NCBI GenBank assembly: GCA_028281635.1 | Contig: JANQJM010000056.1 | Coordinates: 1 to 39,987 of the forward strand | Source: Pseudomonadales bacterium | GTDB lineage: Bacteria; Pseudomonadota; Gammaproteobacteria; Pseudomonadales; Pseudohongiellaceae | Length of the DNA stretch: 39,987 bases | Direction of reading: 5' to 3' | Shown here: positions 6,407 to 14,445 of the stretch, in pieces | Numbering within the stretch: position 1 is the stretch's first letter | Layout: every line of letters begins with the position of its first letter | Notes under the pieces: generated by a model | Told to the model about the DNA's origin: nothing | The model's input: only the letters and a program-made list of their open reading frames with translations | The model's database searches: none | Program-made: the position numbers and the translations under genes

Positions 6407-7621
6407 CTAATCGTCGCCCGGCACGTCCAATTCAATCGCACCGAGCCTGGGAAGTGTGCAGGCATGATCTGAGGTGTCGTAAGAGACGTCGTCGACCTCA
6501 CCAGTCCCGCCCAGATTCATAAAAGTCTGGGTCGGGTTGTCACCAAGGCAGATTAAGTTCTCGATCGTTCCACCTTCCCTGATCAATCCACCCCAGACGA
6601 TGTCGGTTGAGTTTTCGCCCGTTTCGGCATGCCATTTCTTGAGCAGTGTATGGCCAGGTTCGGTGCCACCACCGCTATAAGAATTGTCGTGAATATAAAT
6701 CTGTTCGGGGTAGGGATCGTAGTTAGGATCATCGATGCTGCGACCACCCAGCACGAAGCTGTACACCATGATGTTGACGCTCTTGTTATCACCGAAATCG
6801 TTCCCGAATACTTCGATGTTGTCATTTGCCAACACCAGCAAACCAGTGCCAGGTGGCACATTACCAACGATATTGCCAGGCGGGGCAAAATTGTCTGTGT
6901 TGTTTTCAAAAATCTCGTTGTTAAACACCCGGGTCGACTGACCTCCCTGTACTTCCAGGTTCGGTAAATCGAAAACCAGAATACCACCGGTGTTATTGAT
7001 CGCGATATTGTCATAAACATCGGCATAGGTAGAGTTTTCAATTTCGATGCCGGCCACATTGTATTCAGCGCGGGAGTTACGAACGATGATCTGACTGGAT
7101 TGTCCAACGTAGATACCAGCATCCGATGCGCCAATGGCGACTGAACCATCGATCAATACATTGGTGGATTGCACGGGATAAATACCGTATGCGCCATTGC
7201 CTGAATCGGGCCCGTTGGTCCACTCGGTGCGCACGTTGCGAATGGTGACGTTGGTGCTTTCGTTCACTTTTAGTGCATCGCCGATAGTGTCTTCAATGGC
7301 AAGATCCTCAATCACGAAATCATCGGCCGTAACCAGCAGGCCCTCAGCGCCTTGCGCCTGATTTGCGAAAGAGAGAATGGACTCATCCATACCGGCGCCG
7401 CGAATGGTGACACCAGGTACGGTGAGTGAAAGGCTGCGCGTTAACTGATGGGTGCCCGCGGGGATTTCAATTACGTCCCCAGGCCGCGCTTCGATCAGTT
7501 GCAGCTGCAGGGATTCTTCAAAGCTGAGTTCAGGAGCAGGGGGCTCAGATTCACTGCAACTCAGGAGCAGGGCAGAGACTAGTAACAGGGTAACTGATTG
7601 CACGCGTGTTGTTTTTGTCAT
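6407..7621 (-). CDS. Parallel beta-helix repeat lipoprotein
   Basis: I start at 7621, where GGGAGG lies 8 nt upstream; a longer frame would overlap the preceding gene's stop. The 404-residue product has a signal peptide with a lipobox (ALLLSC), so it is a probable outer-membrane or periplasmic lipoprotein. Beta-helix rungs follow: VTIRGAGMDESIL, FVIEDLAIEDTIGDALKV, VTIRNVRTEW, IIVRNSRAEYNVAGIEIEN, ADVYDNIAINNTGGILVF. These have the spacing and GI-x-V/I signatures of right-handed parallel beta-helices, like the TIGR03805-type family. The APGTH-like start (RPGDVIEIPAGTHQL) is common in such proteins. Polysaccharide binding or cleavage would be usual, but no lyase residues can be assigned. It follows the asparaginase gene by 25 nt. 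Confidence 0.8.
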   Translation of the reverse strand: MTKTTRVQSVTLLLVSALLLSCSESEPPAPELSFEESLQLQLIEARPGDVIEIPAGTHQLTRSLSLTVPGVTIRGAGMDESILSFANQAQGAEGLLVTADDFVIEDLAIEDTIGDALKVNESTNVTIRNVRTEWTNGPDSGNGAYGIYPVQSTNVLIDGSVAIGASDAGIYVGQSSQIIVRNSRAEYNVAGIEIENSTYADVYDNIAINNTGGILVFDLPNLEVQGGQSTRVFNNEIFENNTDNFAPPGNIVGNVPPGTGLLVLANDNIEVFGNDFGDNKSVNIMVYSFVLGGRSIDDPNYDPYPEQIYIHDNSYSGGGTEPGHTLLKKWHAETGENSTDIVWGGLIREGGTIENLICLGDNPTQTFMNLGGTGEVDDVSYDTSDHACTLPRLGAIELDVPGDD

Positions 7622-7646
7622 AGCGATTGCCTCCCAATAGTGCCGA

Positions 7647-8132
7647 CTATAATGACACGAATCGGTTCTTTTCGACATCTTTCACCACCTTGTCATGGTC
7701 GAAGACCTCGCCATTCATGGTGATGTAGACACCCGGTGCTTTAGTTTGAACTGCGGTGATGGCAGCGCCTATATTGAACATGGCGTCCGAGGTTTTAAAT
7801 CGCGCCGGTTCCAGAGCTCCAGTCAGTACAATGGTCTTGTCCGGGACGACGCTGAGCACAGCAGCCGTTTTGACCATGGTATCAGTGCCATGGGTAATGA
7901 TGATCCTGACCGCGTCAGCAGCTTGCACGGCATCGAGTACTTGCTGTCGGTCTTCGTCAGTCATTTCCAGACTGTCTTTCTGCATCAGAGACGTGACTTC
8001 AAATTCCGGGTTCAGACATAAGCCTTGCAGAATCTCACCGATATTGGGCGGCCCCACTTCATAGGTGCTTTTGGCACCGAAGTAGATCTTGTCGATGGTC
8101 CCGCCCACCGTGAAAATTTGGATTTCCTGCAT
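7647..8132 (-). CDS. Short asparaginase-domain protein
   Basis: The 161-residue protein covers only the N-terminal asparaginase domain: IQIFTVGGTIDKIYF (nucleophile threonine in GGTID, residue 12), then HGTDTMVKTAAVL (HGTDTM, the second catalytic segment) and IVLTGALEPAR. Full-length L-asparaginases have about 330 residues with a second domain. A short family of about 160 residues is known in proteobacteria, so this is probably a complete gene and not a truncation. It may hydrolyse asparagine or a related amide in the cytoplasm; activity of the short form is not assured. The ribosome site is weak. The downstream beta-helix lipoprotein gene starts after 25 nt and is probably co-transcribed. 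Confidence 0.82.
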   Translation of the reverse strand: MQEIQIFTVGGTIDKIYFGAKSTYEVGPPNIGEILQGLCLNPEFEVTSLMQKDSLEMTDEDRQQVLDAVQAADAVRIIITHGTDTMVKTAAVLSVVPDKTIVLTGALEPARFKTSDAMFNIGAAITAVQTKAPGVYITMNGEVFDHDKVVKDVEKNRFVSL

Positions 8133-8419
8133 ACTGAACTGGGCTCAAAGCCAGGATTTATCTTAGGGAGACGGATTGTAGCAAAGGTAGTGATCCAGAC
8201 CTGGAATCAGGTCGTTATTAAAGTCAGGATCGCGCTCCATCCGACTTCATTGTCCTTGGGGCATCCAAGCCATCCTTCGATGGGTCACTGCATACCCGTC
8301 TCTCTCTTGGGTCGATTTGCCCGATTGAGCCGAATGTTCTCCCTCTTCTGTGGAAGTTTGTAGTCGCGAAGCGGTGGGGGCATTCTGCTCTCTTATCCCA
8401 CTCTCAATCTACCTCCGAC
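8133..8419. other. 287-bp non-coding gap, nothing recognised
   Basis: This lies between two minus-strand genes, MarR (ending 8420) and the short asparaginase (starting 8132). I see no convincing gene, no strong inverted repeat and no tRNA-like cloverleaf. It presumably contains the asparaginase promoter, but no clear -35/-10 pair was identified. Confidence 0.5.
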
Positions 8420-8887
8420 TTACTGCCGATAGCGGTACTCATCCAGGTATTTTCGTATCTTCTGCAGCTGCTGAGTTTGTCTCTCAATCATGGATGCCGA
8501 AAAAGCCTCGGCAAATTCGGCCAGTAGGGGTGCAGCTGAGGCTATCGCCTGCTGCCTCATAGCGCTGCCCTTATCGGTTATGGTCACTCGCTTCTGGCGC
8601 CCACTGTTGGCATCGGGTTCTACTTTTATCAAACCTTTGGCCTCGAGCTTCTTGAGCGTATTGGTCATGGCGCCGCCGGTAACCTGAAACGCTGTGGCCA
8701 ATCGAGAGGGTGTTGCCTCGCTATCGACTCGATGGAACCAGTTCAGCACACTGAACTGGGAATTAGTGAGTCCCTCTGGCAATTGGCGTTCAAACATGTT
8801 GCCCGCCAGCTGCGAGATGATGCCTATCTCATTAAAGAAGCTAAACAGGATCAGAGATTCATCCTGCCCGGATTTGCGCTTGTTCAT
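8420..8887 (-). CDS. MarR-family transcriptional regulator
   Basis: The 155-residue protein has the MarR layout: an N-terminal dimerisation helix, LTNSQFSVLNWFHRV, then the helix-turn-helix TPSRLATAFQVTGGAMTNTLKKLEAKGLIKVEP, the wing DANSGRQKRVTITDKG and C-terminal helices. The conserved wing arginine (SGRQKRV) is present. It is divergent from the small membrane-anchored protein at 8998, and the 110-bp gap contains a 12-bp direct repeat of near-palindromic units. It is therefore the probable regulator of that gene and of itself. The effector ligand cannot be read from the sequence. Confidence 0.9.
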   Translation of the reverse strand: MNKRKSGQDESLILFSFFNEIGIISQLAGNMFERQLPEGLTNSQFSVLNWFHRVDSEATPSRLATAFQVTGGAMTNTLKKLEAKGLIKVEPDANSGRQKRVTITDKGSAMRQQAIASAAPLLAEFAEAFSASMIERQTQQLQKIRKYLDEYRYRQ

Positions 8888-8936
8888 GGGTAACTATTTA
8901 TTGTGTTTTTACGTCAGAGATTCTAGCAATAAATGC

Positions 8937-8963
8937 TTTAATGTTAAATAGTTTAATGTTAAA
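8937..8963. promoter_or_regulatory. Tandem operator candidate (TTTAATGTTAAA x2)
   Basis: Two identical 12-mers TTTAATGTTAAA (8937-8948 and 8952-8963) are separated by TAG, a 15-bp period. Each is a palindrome apart from the two central bases (TTTAA-TG-TTAAA). They lie in the divergent gap between the MarR gene (start 8887) and the gene at 8998 and are the best candidates for MarR binding sites. Confidence 0.65.
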
Positions 8964-8997
8964 GTATTTTTCGTAAACAAGTTGTGGAGGTATCAGC

Positions 8998-9402
8998 ATG
9001 AAATATGTGTATTGGACCGTGGGGGTTTTGCTTGGCCTGGTGATATTGCTATTGGGTGTTGAGCGGCTCGCTGCAGAACGGGTGGAAGTGGTCGAGCTAC
9101 ACACCGTGGATGAAACCGGAGAGAGTGTAATCACTCGTCTTTGGATCGTTGATGATGAGGGCTATCAGTACTTACGCGTCGGGGCCGATGGGTCTGGCTG
9201 GTTTAGCCGGCTTGAAGCTAATGAGCAGATTCAGGTTACCCGCAATGGCGAGACAGCAACGTACACAACTGCTTTAAGGCCCGAAAAAAGCGATCGAATA
9301 AACGAACTCATGCAGGCAAAGTACACGTGGGGAGATAGTGTTATCGGTACCCTGGTAGGTAATCGTGAGAACTCGATCCCAATCGAGTTGCGTCCACTGT
9401 GA
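8998..9402 (+). CDS. Membrane-anchored small protein, possible split-barrel (PNPOx-like) domain
   Basis: The 134-residue protein has one N-terminal membrane segment (YWTVGVLLGLVILLLGV) and then a soluble domain: TRLWIVDDEGYQYLRVG, GWFSRLEANEQIQVTRNGE, then a helix INELMQAKYTW. This strand order resembles FMN- or F420-binding split-barrel proteins of the deazaflavin-dependent nitroreductase type, but I cannot confirm a cofactor site. A strong GGAGG ribosome site precedes the ATG. It is divergent from a MarR gene with repeat operators between them, so expression is probably ligand-controlled. The protein at 21559-22101 has a similar anchor-plus-domain plan. Confidence 0.6.
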   Translation: MKYVYWTVGVLLGLVILLLGVERLAAERVEVVELHTVDETGESVITRLWIVDDEGYQYLRVGADGSGWFSRLEANEQIQVTRNGETATYTTALRPEKSDRINELMQAKYTWGDSVIGTLVGNRENSIPIELRPL

Positions 9403-9416
9403 GCTGGAGGCAGCGA

Positions 9417-9680
9417 TCAGATTCCAATTCGGCTAAGTGTATTGATTAGCTCACGAATCGCTTTTTCTGCAACCGGATGACTGGCAGCAAAGCTGGCTTC
9501 CAGGGCAATGGCATCATCGAGGATCGTATTCTCCGACGTATCCACTTCCGGATCGACGAGGTCCCCTATATCGTCTTGCAAGCGTTTCGCACGCAATAAC
9601 GTGTCTGCTTCGACACCGTGGGTGTCCTGCAGCTCTGCAACCAACTCATTCATCAATTCCTTGAGTCGTTCCTCGCTCAT
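9417..9680 (-). CDS. DUF4404 family protein
   Basis: The start at 9680 is supported by GAGAGG before the ATG and by the family-typical N-terminus MSEERLKELMNELVAELQ. The 87-residue product is predicted almost wholly helical, acidic and cytoplasmic, with a second conserved part near the end (FAASHPVAEKAIRELINTLSRIGI). This matches DUF4404 (PF14357), a small family of unknown function. It starts 10 nt after the DUF6265 gene stops and is probably in the same transcript. It converges with the plus-strand gene ending at 9402. Confidence 0.85.
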   Translation of the reverse strand: MSEERLKELMNELVAELQDTHGVEADTLLRAKRLQDDIGDLVDPEVDTSENTILDDAIALEASFAASHPVAEKAIRELINTLSRIGI

Positions 9681-9690
9681 ACTGCCTCTC

Positions 9691-10194
9691 TCAGATTTCA
9701 ACCCGGTTAAAGTGAAAGTACTCGGTGGTCAGGCTCCCGTCACTCTGCCGCATAAGCAAAGAAACTGTCAGCTTATTACCGTCAGTCACTTCATAACTCA
9801 GTCCACCGAAGACCGCTTTATTATCTGACACGCTATCGAATTTAAAATTGACGTAGTCGGCCTTTTCTTCCCATCCCGAGAAATCGGGATTGAAATGTTT
9901 GAGTCTTACCGCCCAGCCACTCTCCTGTTGACTGATCTCCATGTATTCGCTGAAGACCAGTTCACCATCGTTGGTTTGAGTGAAGATACCGAACATACGA
10001 CCATTGGAGGGTGGCATCCACATCTCTTCGGATTGACCACCAAAGCCCTCTCCCTGCCAGTAGCCGGTTAGAAAGGCGAAGTCATCAATAGTAACTTCCT
10101 CGGCAGAGGCGATTGGCGCTGCAGCTAACAGGAAGGGCGCTGCAGCCAACAGGAAGAAAGTGCAGCTTGCGAATGTTGCAATTGATCGGGCCAT
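9691..10194 (-). CDS. Exported DUF6265 family protein
   Basis: The 167-residue protein starts with a signal peptide and continues with DFAFLTGYWQGEGFGG, EEMWMPPSNGRMFGIF, VRLKHFNPDFSGWEEK and VFGGLSYE. This is the characteristic strand pattern of DUF6265 (PF19780), a lipocalin-like or THAP4-like barrel of unknown ligand. AGGTGA precedes the ATG. The hydrophobic core of the signal peptide contains a tandem duplication of seven residues (FLLAAAP twice), caused by a 21-bp DNA repeat. It is probably periplasmic and probably co-transcribed with the DUF4404 gene 10 nt downstream. Confidence 0.85.
   Translation of the reverse strand: MARSIATFASCTFFLLAAAPFLLAAAPIASAEEVTIDDFAFLTGYWQGEGFGGQSEEMWMPPSNGRMFGIFTQTNDGELVFSEYMEISQQESGWAVRLKHFNPDFSGWEEKADYVNFKFDSVSDNKAVFGGLSYEVTDGNKLTVSLLMRQSDGSLTTEYFHFNRVEI
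10115..10156. repeat. 21-bp tandem duplication inside a signal-peptide coding segment
   Basis: Two adjacent 21-bp units (10115-10135 and 10136-10156) differ at one position only (GCAGCT versus GCAGCC). The unit length keeps the frame and doubles a hydrophobic heptapeptide in the signal peptide of the DUF6265 protein. The near identity suggests recent replication slippage. Confidence 0.9.
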
Positions 10195-10414
10195 AGTCTG
10201 TCACCTGAAACATGCGTTATAGGCTCTAGCATTGTGGCCCAATCCCGGGACTAAACCAAGGGATTCAACCCTTGCTTGTGCTGCTTCTGCGGGAGAGTTC
10301 GCCCGCGCACCAGGGCGCAGACCCACAATCCACGAAGCAGGCGTAACTCGAACAGCCTGCCGAGATGCCTGGAATCAGCAGACATCCGGAACAAAGCTGT
10401 TGCGGACTTGCTGT

Positions 10415-11347
10415 TCACTGCAGGGTCTCCAATGCTGCGCCAATGCGTGCCATCTGCTGCTCGTTGACCAGACCCGTAAGAATATCCATAAAACGCGGAA
10501 TCTCAACGCCGGAGAAGATGTATTGCCAACGATAGGCGGATAACACATGGGCATGCAGTTGTTCCTTCTGTTCTTCTGAGAAGCCTTGCTGACTGTGCGT
10601 CACGAAATAACTCACGTCGGCTTTTGCCTGCATCTGTAGGATGCCGTCCACCGCTGCCGCCAGGGCAATCAAGTCATCAACGGCGGCATCCCGTTCATGT
10701 TCAGACAGCTTGGCGTCTTCACGTTGCCACTCCAACTCGTCGAGGATTGCGTGCTGGCTTTCCTCCATCCAATGAAACTTGAATACGTCCTTGTACAAGG
10801 GAGATAAGTTTTCGTTTTCTTCAATGCTTTCGCGATAGTGCGCCTGGGTGAACAGCTCGATAAGGCACGTTAACCCCAACACCGACCAGGTGCTTTTTGT
10901 TAACACCACACCCGCAACGTCATCGGGCTGTGGCTTAAACTCATAGCCGTCGGGCATTTCTGCGCCGATCATCCCTTCCAGACGACGAAACAGTTCCTGG
11001 TGCTTGAGTTCTTCATCACTGAAGCGCACTAGCGCTTCCAGTTTCGTTTGATTGCCTAACCAGTGGTCGCGGCTAACTTCCAGTATCTTGGCGTTGATGA
11101 ATCGTTCAACCAGGCCAAACATATTGGCATAAGTGCGGCCCTGGATTTGATTCAAGAAGCGCGCATCGGCTTCATTGAGGAAACCAATACTGGAAATCTT
11201 AGAGATACCATCGGGCAGAAAGGTCATGGAAAAATCGAACTCTCTGCCGCGGATGACGTCTGCGTCGATGTCCCAGCGAATTCGTTTGGAGTTTTCTATA
11301 CATTTGCCATAGCGCTCTATGACCTCGAGATCGACAGGTGCATTCAT
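10415..11347 (-). CDS. AurF-like diiron protein (putative N-oxygenase/ferritin-like)
   Basis: A 310-residue, mostly helical protein with a full candidate set of seven diiron ligands: E81 (LVERF), E113 and H116 (DEELKH), E164 (LIELF), H192, E196 and H199 (HWMEESQH). The spacing closely follows the known ligands of the p-aminobenzoate N-oxygenase AurF (E101, E136/H139, E196, H223/E227/H230). A member of or near PF11583 is therefore likely: oxygen-activating, cytoplasmic, substrate unknown. An AAGGAG ribosome site precedes the ATG. It is divergent from the hydrolase-LuxR fusion gene, and the shared 174-bp gap carries two copies of a palindromic motif. A general ferritin-like role cannot be excluded. 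Confidence 0.7.
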   Translation of the reverse strand: MNAPVDLEVIERYGKCIENSKRIRWDIDADVIRGREFDFSMTFLPDGISKISSIGFLNEADARFLNQIQGRTYANMFGLVERFINAKILEVSRDHWLGNQTKLEALVRFSDEELKHQELFRRLEGMIGAEMPDGYEFKPQPDDVAGVVLTKSTWSVLGLTCLIELFTQAHYRESIEENENLSPLYKDVFKFHWMEESQHAILDELEWQREDAKLSEHERDAAVDDLIALAAAVDGILQMQAKADVSYFVTHSQQGFSEEQKEQLHAHVLSAYRWQYIFSGVEIPRFMDILTGLVNEQQMARIGAALETLQ

Positions 11348-11426
11348 TGTGCTCTCCTTGTTTTTCAGGGTGCTTGATTACTCGATTGATGAGGAGAAGT
11401 ATGGAGTCAGCCGTTTACGATTGCTT

Positions 11427-11484
11427 GAGACATATGTCCTTTTTTGCTGGCTGATTTTGTCCCGGCTATCGGGACAAACGTCCC
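11427..11484. promoter_or_regulatory. Operator cluster: two GAC-N4-GTC palindromes plus overlapping inverted repeat
   Basis: GAGACATATGTCCT (11427-11440) and GGGACAAACGTCCC (11471-11484) share the pattern GRGACAWAYGTCCY, with centres 44 bp apart, about four helical turns. Arms TTTGTCCCG (11456-11464) and CGGGACAAA (11470-11478) form a further 9-bp inverted repeat overlapping the second copy. The cluster lies between the diiron gene (start 11347) and the LuxR-domain hydrolase (start 11522). It is probably bound by the LuxR-type domain of the latter. Confidence 0.65.
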
Positions 11485-11521
11485 TATCTGCCTGGCCCGG
11501 TCTTCAACCAATGGAGAATTG

Positions 11522-12601
11522 GTGATAGTTTTCCGCCCCATGCACCGACAGACCATACAATTCGTGAAAGCCCCGGATAACGTACGTTTGGCCTACGCCA
11601 TGTCAGGCTCTGGACCGATCTTGGTGAAGTGCGCTAATTGGCTAAATCATCTGGAGTACGACTGGGAAAGTCCCGTCTGGAAACACTGGTTCAACTTCCT
11701 CAGTGACAATTTCACTCTGCTGCGCTACGACGAACGAGGCTGCGGTCTCTCTGACTGGAACTTCGAGGAAAGCAGCTTTGACCGTTGGGTGGAAGACCTC
11801 AACGTAATTGTAGAAGCCAATGAACTGGAGAAGTTTCCCCTGCTGGGGATTTCTAGGGGTGCGGCAGTGGCTATCGAATATGCCCGCCGCTATCCCGAAA
11901 AAGTCACTAAGCTGGTGCTCTATGGTGGTTTTCTCAAAGGCCGCGCTAAAGGCAATGAGCAGGAAGTACGCAGACAGGAACTGTTGATGTCGGCGATTGA
12001 GACAGGTTGGGAGAAACAGAACCCAGCGTTTCGTCAGCTCTTTGCGGCGCTCTTCGTGCCAGAAGGGAATCGTGAGCAACACGACTGGTTTTCTGAATTG
12101 TGCCGCAAAACCGCGAGCACAGAAAATGCCATGCGCATTCAGAACATCGCATCGAGTATTGATGTCAAGAGTCGTGCCAATGAGATCGATATTCCTACTC
12201 TGGTCATGCATGCGAAAGACGATGCGGTGGTTCCGCTGGAAGCCGGGCAGGCCATGGCCACAGAAATTCCAGGCGCACAGTTTGTGCAATTGGAAAGTCA
12301 GAATCATCTGTTGTTAGGAGATGAACCAGCCTGGGAGCAATTTTGCGATGAGGTCATGCACTTCCTGAAACAAGAGACAGTATCCGCAGCTGCATCTGAT
12401 GAAAAACTCTTTGACAGCTTAACTGAGAAGGAACAAACCATACTAAGTTTGTTAGGAGAAGGTTTAAGCAATAATGCGATCGCCGAAAAAGTCTTTCTCA
12501 GTGAAAAGACAATCAGGAATCATCTTACCCATATCTATGACAAGCTTGGTGTGACGTCTCGGGCTGAAGCAATTGTGTTACGACGTTCTGTTGCTAACTG
12601 A
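11522..12601 (+). CDS. Alpha/beta hydrolase fused to a C-terminal LuxR-type DNA-binding domain
   Basis: I choose the GTG at 11522 (GGAG 5 nt upstream), giving 359 residues. Residues 15-285 are an alpha/beta hydrolase with RYDERGCGLSD, nucleophile S111 in LLGISRGAA, D234 in AKDDAVVP and H262 in ESQNHLLLG, so the catalytic triad looks complete. Residues about 298-355 are a LuxR/GerE helix-turn-helix: LTEKEQTILSLLGEGLSNNA, then KTIRNHLTHIYDKLGVTSR. The hydrolase domain may sense or cleave a small-molecule signal and so control DNA binding. No receiver domain is present. It is divergent from the AurF-like gene, with palindromes between them that are likely targets. Confidence 0.88.
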   Translation: MIVFRPMHRQTIQFVKAPDNVRLAYAMSGSGPILVKCANWLNHLEYDWESPVWKHWFNFLSDNFTLLRYDERGCGLSDWNFEESSFDRWVEDLNVIVEANELEKFPLLGISRGAAVAIEYARRYPEKVTKLVLYGGFLKGRAKGNEQEVRRQELLMSAIETGWEKQNPAFRQLFAALFVPEGNREQHDWFSELCRKTASTENAMRIQNIASSIDVKSRANEIDIPTLVMHAKDDAVVPLEAGQAMATEIPGAQFVQLESQNHLLLGDEPAWEQFCDEVMHFLKQETVSAAASDEKLFDSLTEKEQTILSLLGEGLSNNAIAEKVFLSEKTIRNHLTHIYDKLGVTSRAEAIVLRRSVAN

Positions 12602-12638
12602 ATGTTCCTTATCATGACCATCAGCCAAAAGTGATTGC

Positions 12639-12917
12639 ATGAACTTTCAGGGCGTGTTGCGAAGGTTTTGGGCATTTGGTCTTTTGGCAGGGCTACTTAC
12701 TTCTGTAGTCATTACAGCGGTGTTTACAACACTGGACTGGATACGCAACTACGGTGAGCTATTTCGTGATGAGACTGGCACGCATTGGAATATCGTGTTT
12801 GAGACTGCAACAAGCTGGGCCTTGCCTACGTTTCTCTACGTTACCGTGATCGCGGCTGTGTTTCACCTGGTATTCAATTTATTGCGACGTCTGCTTGGTA
12901 GATCTGAATCAAACTAA
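12639..12917 (+). CDS. Small two-helix membrane protein of unknown function
   Basis: A 92-residue protein with two membrane segments (about residues 12-30 and 60-82), a short acidic extramembrane stretch between them (NYGELFRDETGTHWN) and an arginine-rich C-terminus (LLRRLLGRSE), which suggests a cytoplasmic tail. No family recognised. It lies 37 nt after the hydrolase-LuxR gene on the same strand and could share its transcript. The ribosome site is weak (GTG ATTGC before the ATG). Its stop codon is within an 18-bp perfect palindrome that also contains the stop of the convergent AAA ATPase gene. Confidence 0.6.
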   Translation: MNFQGVLRRFWAFGLLAGLLTSVVITAVFTTLDWIRNYGELFRDETGTHWNIVFETATSWALPTFLYVTVIAAVFHLVFNLLRRLLGRSESN

Positions 12918-12927
12918 ATTTAGTTTG
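12910..12927. terminator. 18-bp perfect palindrome covering two convergent stop codons
   Basis: CAAACTAAA/TTTAGTTTG is perfectly self-complementary. It contains the TAA of the plus-strand gene (12915-12917) and, symmetrically, the TAA of the minus-strand AAA ATPase gene (12920-12922). Position suggests a shared transcription end for both genes. It is AT-rich, has no loop and no long T-run, so a classical rho-independent terminator is not certain. Confidence 0.45.
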
Positions 12928-14431
12928 CAGGTACCGTTCTATCTCTGGCCCAGGCTTGCAACTGTGCGATGTTCTCAGCCATTACTACTGATAGCGGGCG
13001 TGTAGTTTTGATGGCGTCCAACAACATCTGCTGAGTCAGATCGCTCTTCTGGGCAAGCGCATGATATAGCCCGGATACCACCACCTGTTCGATTTCGGCA
13101 CCGGAGAAGCCTTCGGTTTGCCTGGCTAATTCTGATAGATCCAAATGCGCCGATGGCATTTCCCGTTTGCCAAGGTGAATTTCGAAAATCTCAGCGCGGG
13201 CGTCGGTGTTCGGCAGATCAACGAAAAAGATCTCATCGAGTCGGCCTTTACGAATGAGTTCGGGTGGCAGGGCTTCTATGTTATTGGCGGTGGCTACGAT
13301 AAACACGGCTTTGCTGTTTTCTGCCATCCAGGTAAGCAAGGTGGCGAGCACCCGTTGCGAAGTACCACTGTCATAGTCACCGGTGGAGATACCCTTCTCG
13401 ATTTCATCCACCCACAGCACACAGGGCGACATCACTTCAGCCAATTCCAGCGCATGACGAATATTCTTCTCTGTTTCACCGAAAAATTTGTTGTAGAGTG
13501 TGCCGAAATCCAGCCGTAGCAGAGGTGCCTGCCATACGCCAGCCACTGCCTTGGCAGCAAGACTCTTGCCACTACCTTGTATACCCACCAATAGAATGCC
13601 TTTGGGGCGATCGAGTAACTTCTCTTTCTCGCCAGCAAGAAAGGCTGCCTTTCTCAACTTTAACCAGTCTTTTAATGCAGTAAAGCCACCGACCTCATCG
13701 AAACTAGCCGTTTCATATTCAAATCCGAGTACACCTTCCTGACCTAATAGTTCGTACTTGGCTTTCTGCACCCGGTCGATATCGCTATGGGAGATCGCAT
13801 CATCATCATAGATGGCGTTGCGAATGAGTCGTTGGGCTTCGGTGACAGTGAGTCCGGTTAGATTGTTGAGCAGCAGATCGATGGATCTACGATCTGCCTC
13901 CAGCTTTTCGTTTGCGTTGCGCAGTTTCCACACCTTGAGTTCGGCAATAATCAGTTTACGCAATGCGGCACGGTCGGGAAGTGACATCGAAAACGATGCA
14001 GTAAAGCGTGACAGTTCATCGGGCAAACTCAATTCATGACTAATGAAAACCAAATGGTGCCCCTTGTCATGATAGTCCTGGGCGATTTCCTTGATCATAC
14101 GAACGCAGTACGCATCATCCAGGTGATGATGAAAATCCAGCAGTACGAACAGGCTTGGTGTGCGATTACTGCTGATGTCCACCAGAATCTGTTTCGGATC
14201 TTTTTCCTTGCTCTGATTCTGGGTGACATGTTTGCCTGCTAAAGACAGCGCAGGTTTGCCTGTACCCGCATCGACCAGGCCTTTGGTTACTGTCCACATC
14301 AGTACTGGTTTATTGATAGAAACCGAACAACGGCGCAACAAATCCACTGCTCGTTGTTCTTCATGAGTTTGAATGCTGATGATTGGTTGTGCCGAGCGCA
14401 GCAGCAACAACAAGTCGTTGAGTTCGAACAA
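12920..14431 (-). CDS. AAA+ ATPase, Ycf46-like
   Basis: A 503-residue protein. The N-terminal half (to about 235) resembles a degenerate AAA domain ([18 protein letters not shown] at the start, [12 protein letters not shown]). The C-terminal half is a classical AAA module: [14 protein letters not shown] (Walker A, about 282-295), [11 protein letters not shown] (Walker B, 337-347), FIVATANN (sensor 1), [14 protein letters not shown] (arginine finger region) and [12 protein letters not shown] (sensor 2). This two-part plan is that of the Ycf46/ycf46-like proteins of cyanobacteria, plastids and some gammaproteobacteria. The start is TTG with AAGGAA upstream. It begins 14 nt after the NHL protein gene and is probably co-transcribed. 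Confidence 0.85.
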   Translation of the reverse strand: MFELNDLLLLLRSAQPIISIQTHEEQRAVDLLRRCSVSINKPVLMWTVTKGLVDAGTGKPALSLAGKHVTQNQSKEKDPKQILVDISSNRTPSLFVLLDFHHHLDDAYCVRMIKEIAQDYHDKGHHLVFISHELSLPDELSRFTASFSMSLPDRAALRKLIIAELKVWKLRNANEKLEADRRSIDLLLNNLTGLTVTEAQRLIRNAIYDDDAISHSDIDRVQKAKYELLGQEGVLGFEYETASFDEVGGFTALKDWLKLRKAAFLAGEKEKLLDRPKGILLVGIQGSGKSLAAKAVAGVWQAPLLRLDFGTLYNKFFGETEKNIRHALELAEVMSPCVLWVDEIEKGISTGDYDSGTSQRVLATLLTWMAENSKAVFIVATANNIEALPPELIRKGRLDEIFFVDLPNTDARAEIFEIHLGKREMPSAHLDLSELARQTEGFSGAEIEQVVVSGLYHALAQKSDLTQQMLLDAIKTTRPLSVVMAENIAQLQAWARDRTVPAN

Positions 14432-14445
14432 AGTGTCTTCCTTGT

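Noticed and set aside
10257..10274. CAAGGG/CCCTTG hairpin as terminator of the diiron gene
   Set aside because: It is 140 nt beyond the stop, only 6 bp long and has no T-run; listed here only as a weak possibility.
11642..12307. Long minus-strand open frame opposite the hydrolase-LuxR gene
   Set aside because: It overlaps a gene with a complete catalytic triad and DNA-binding domain; its composition is that of an antisense shadow.
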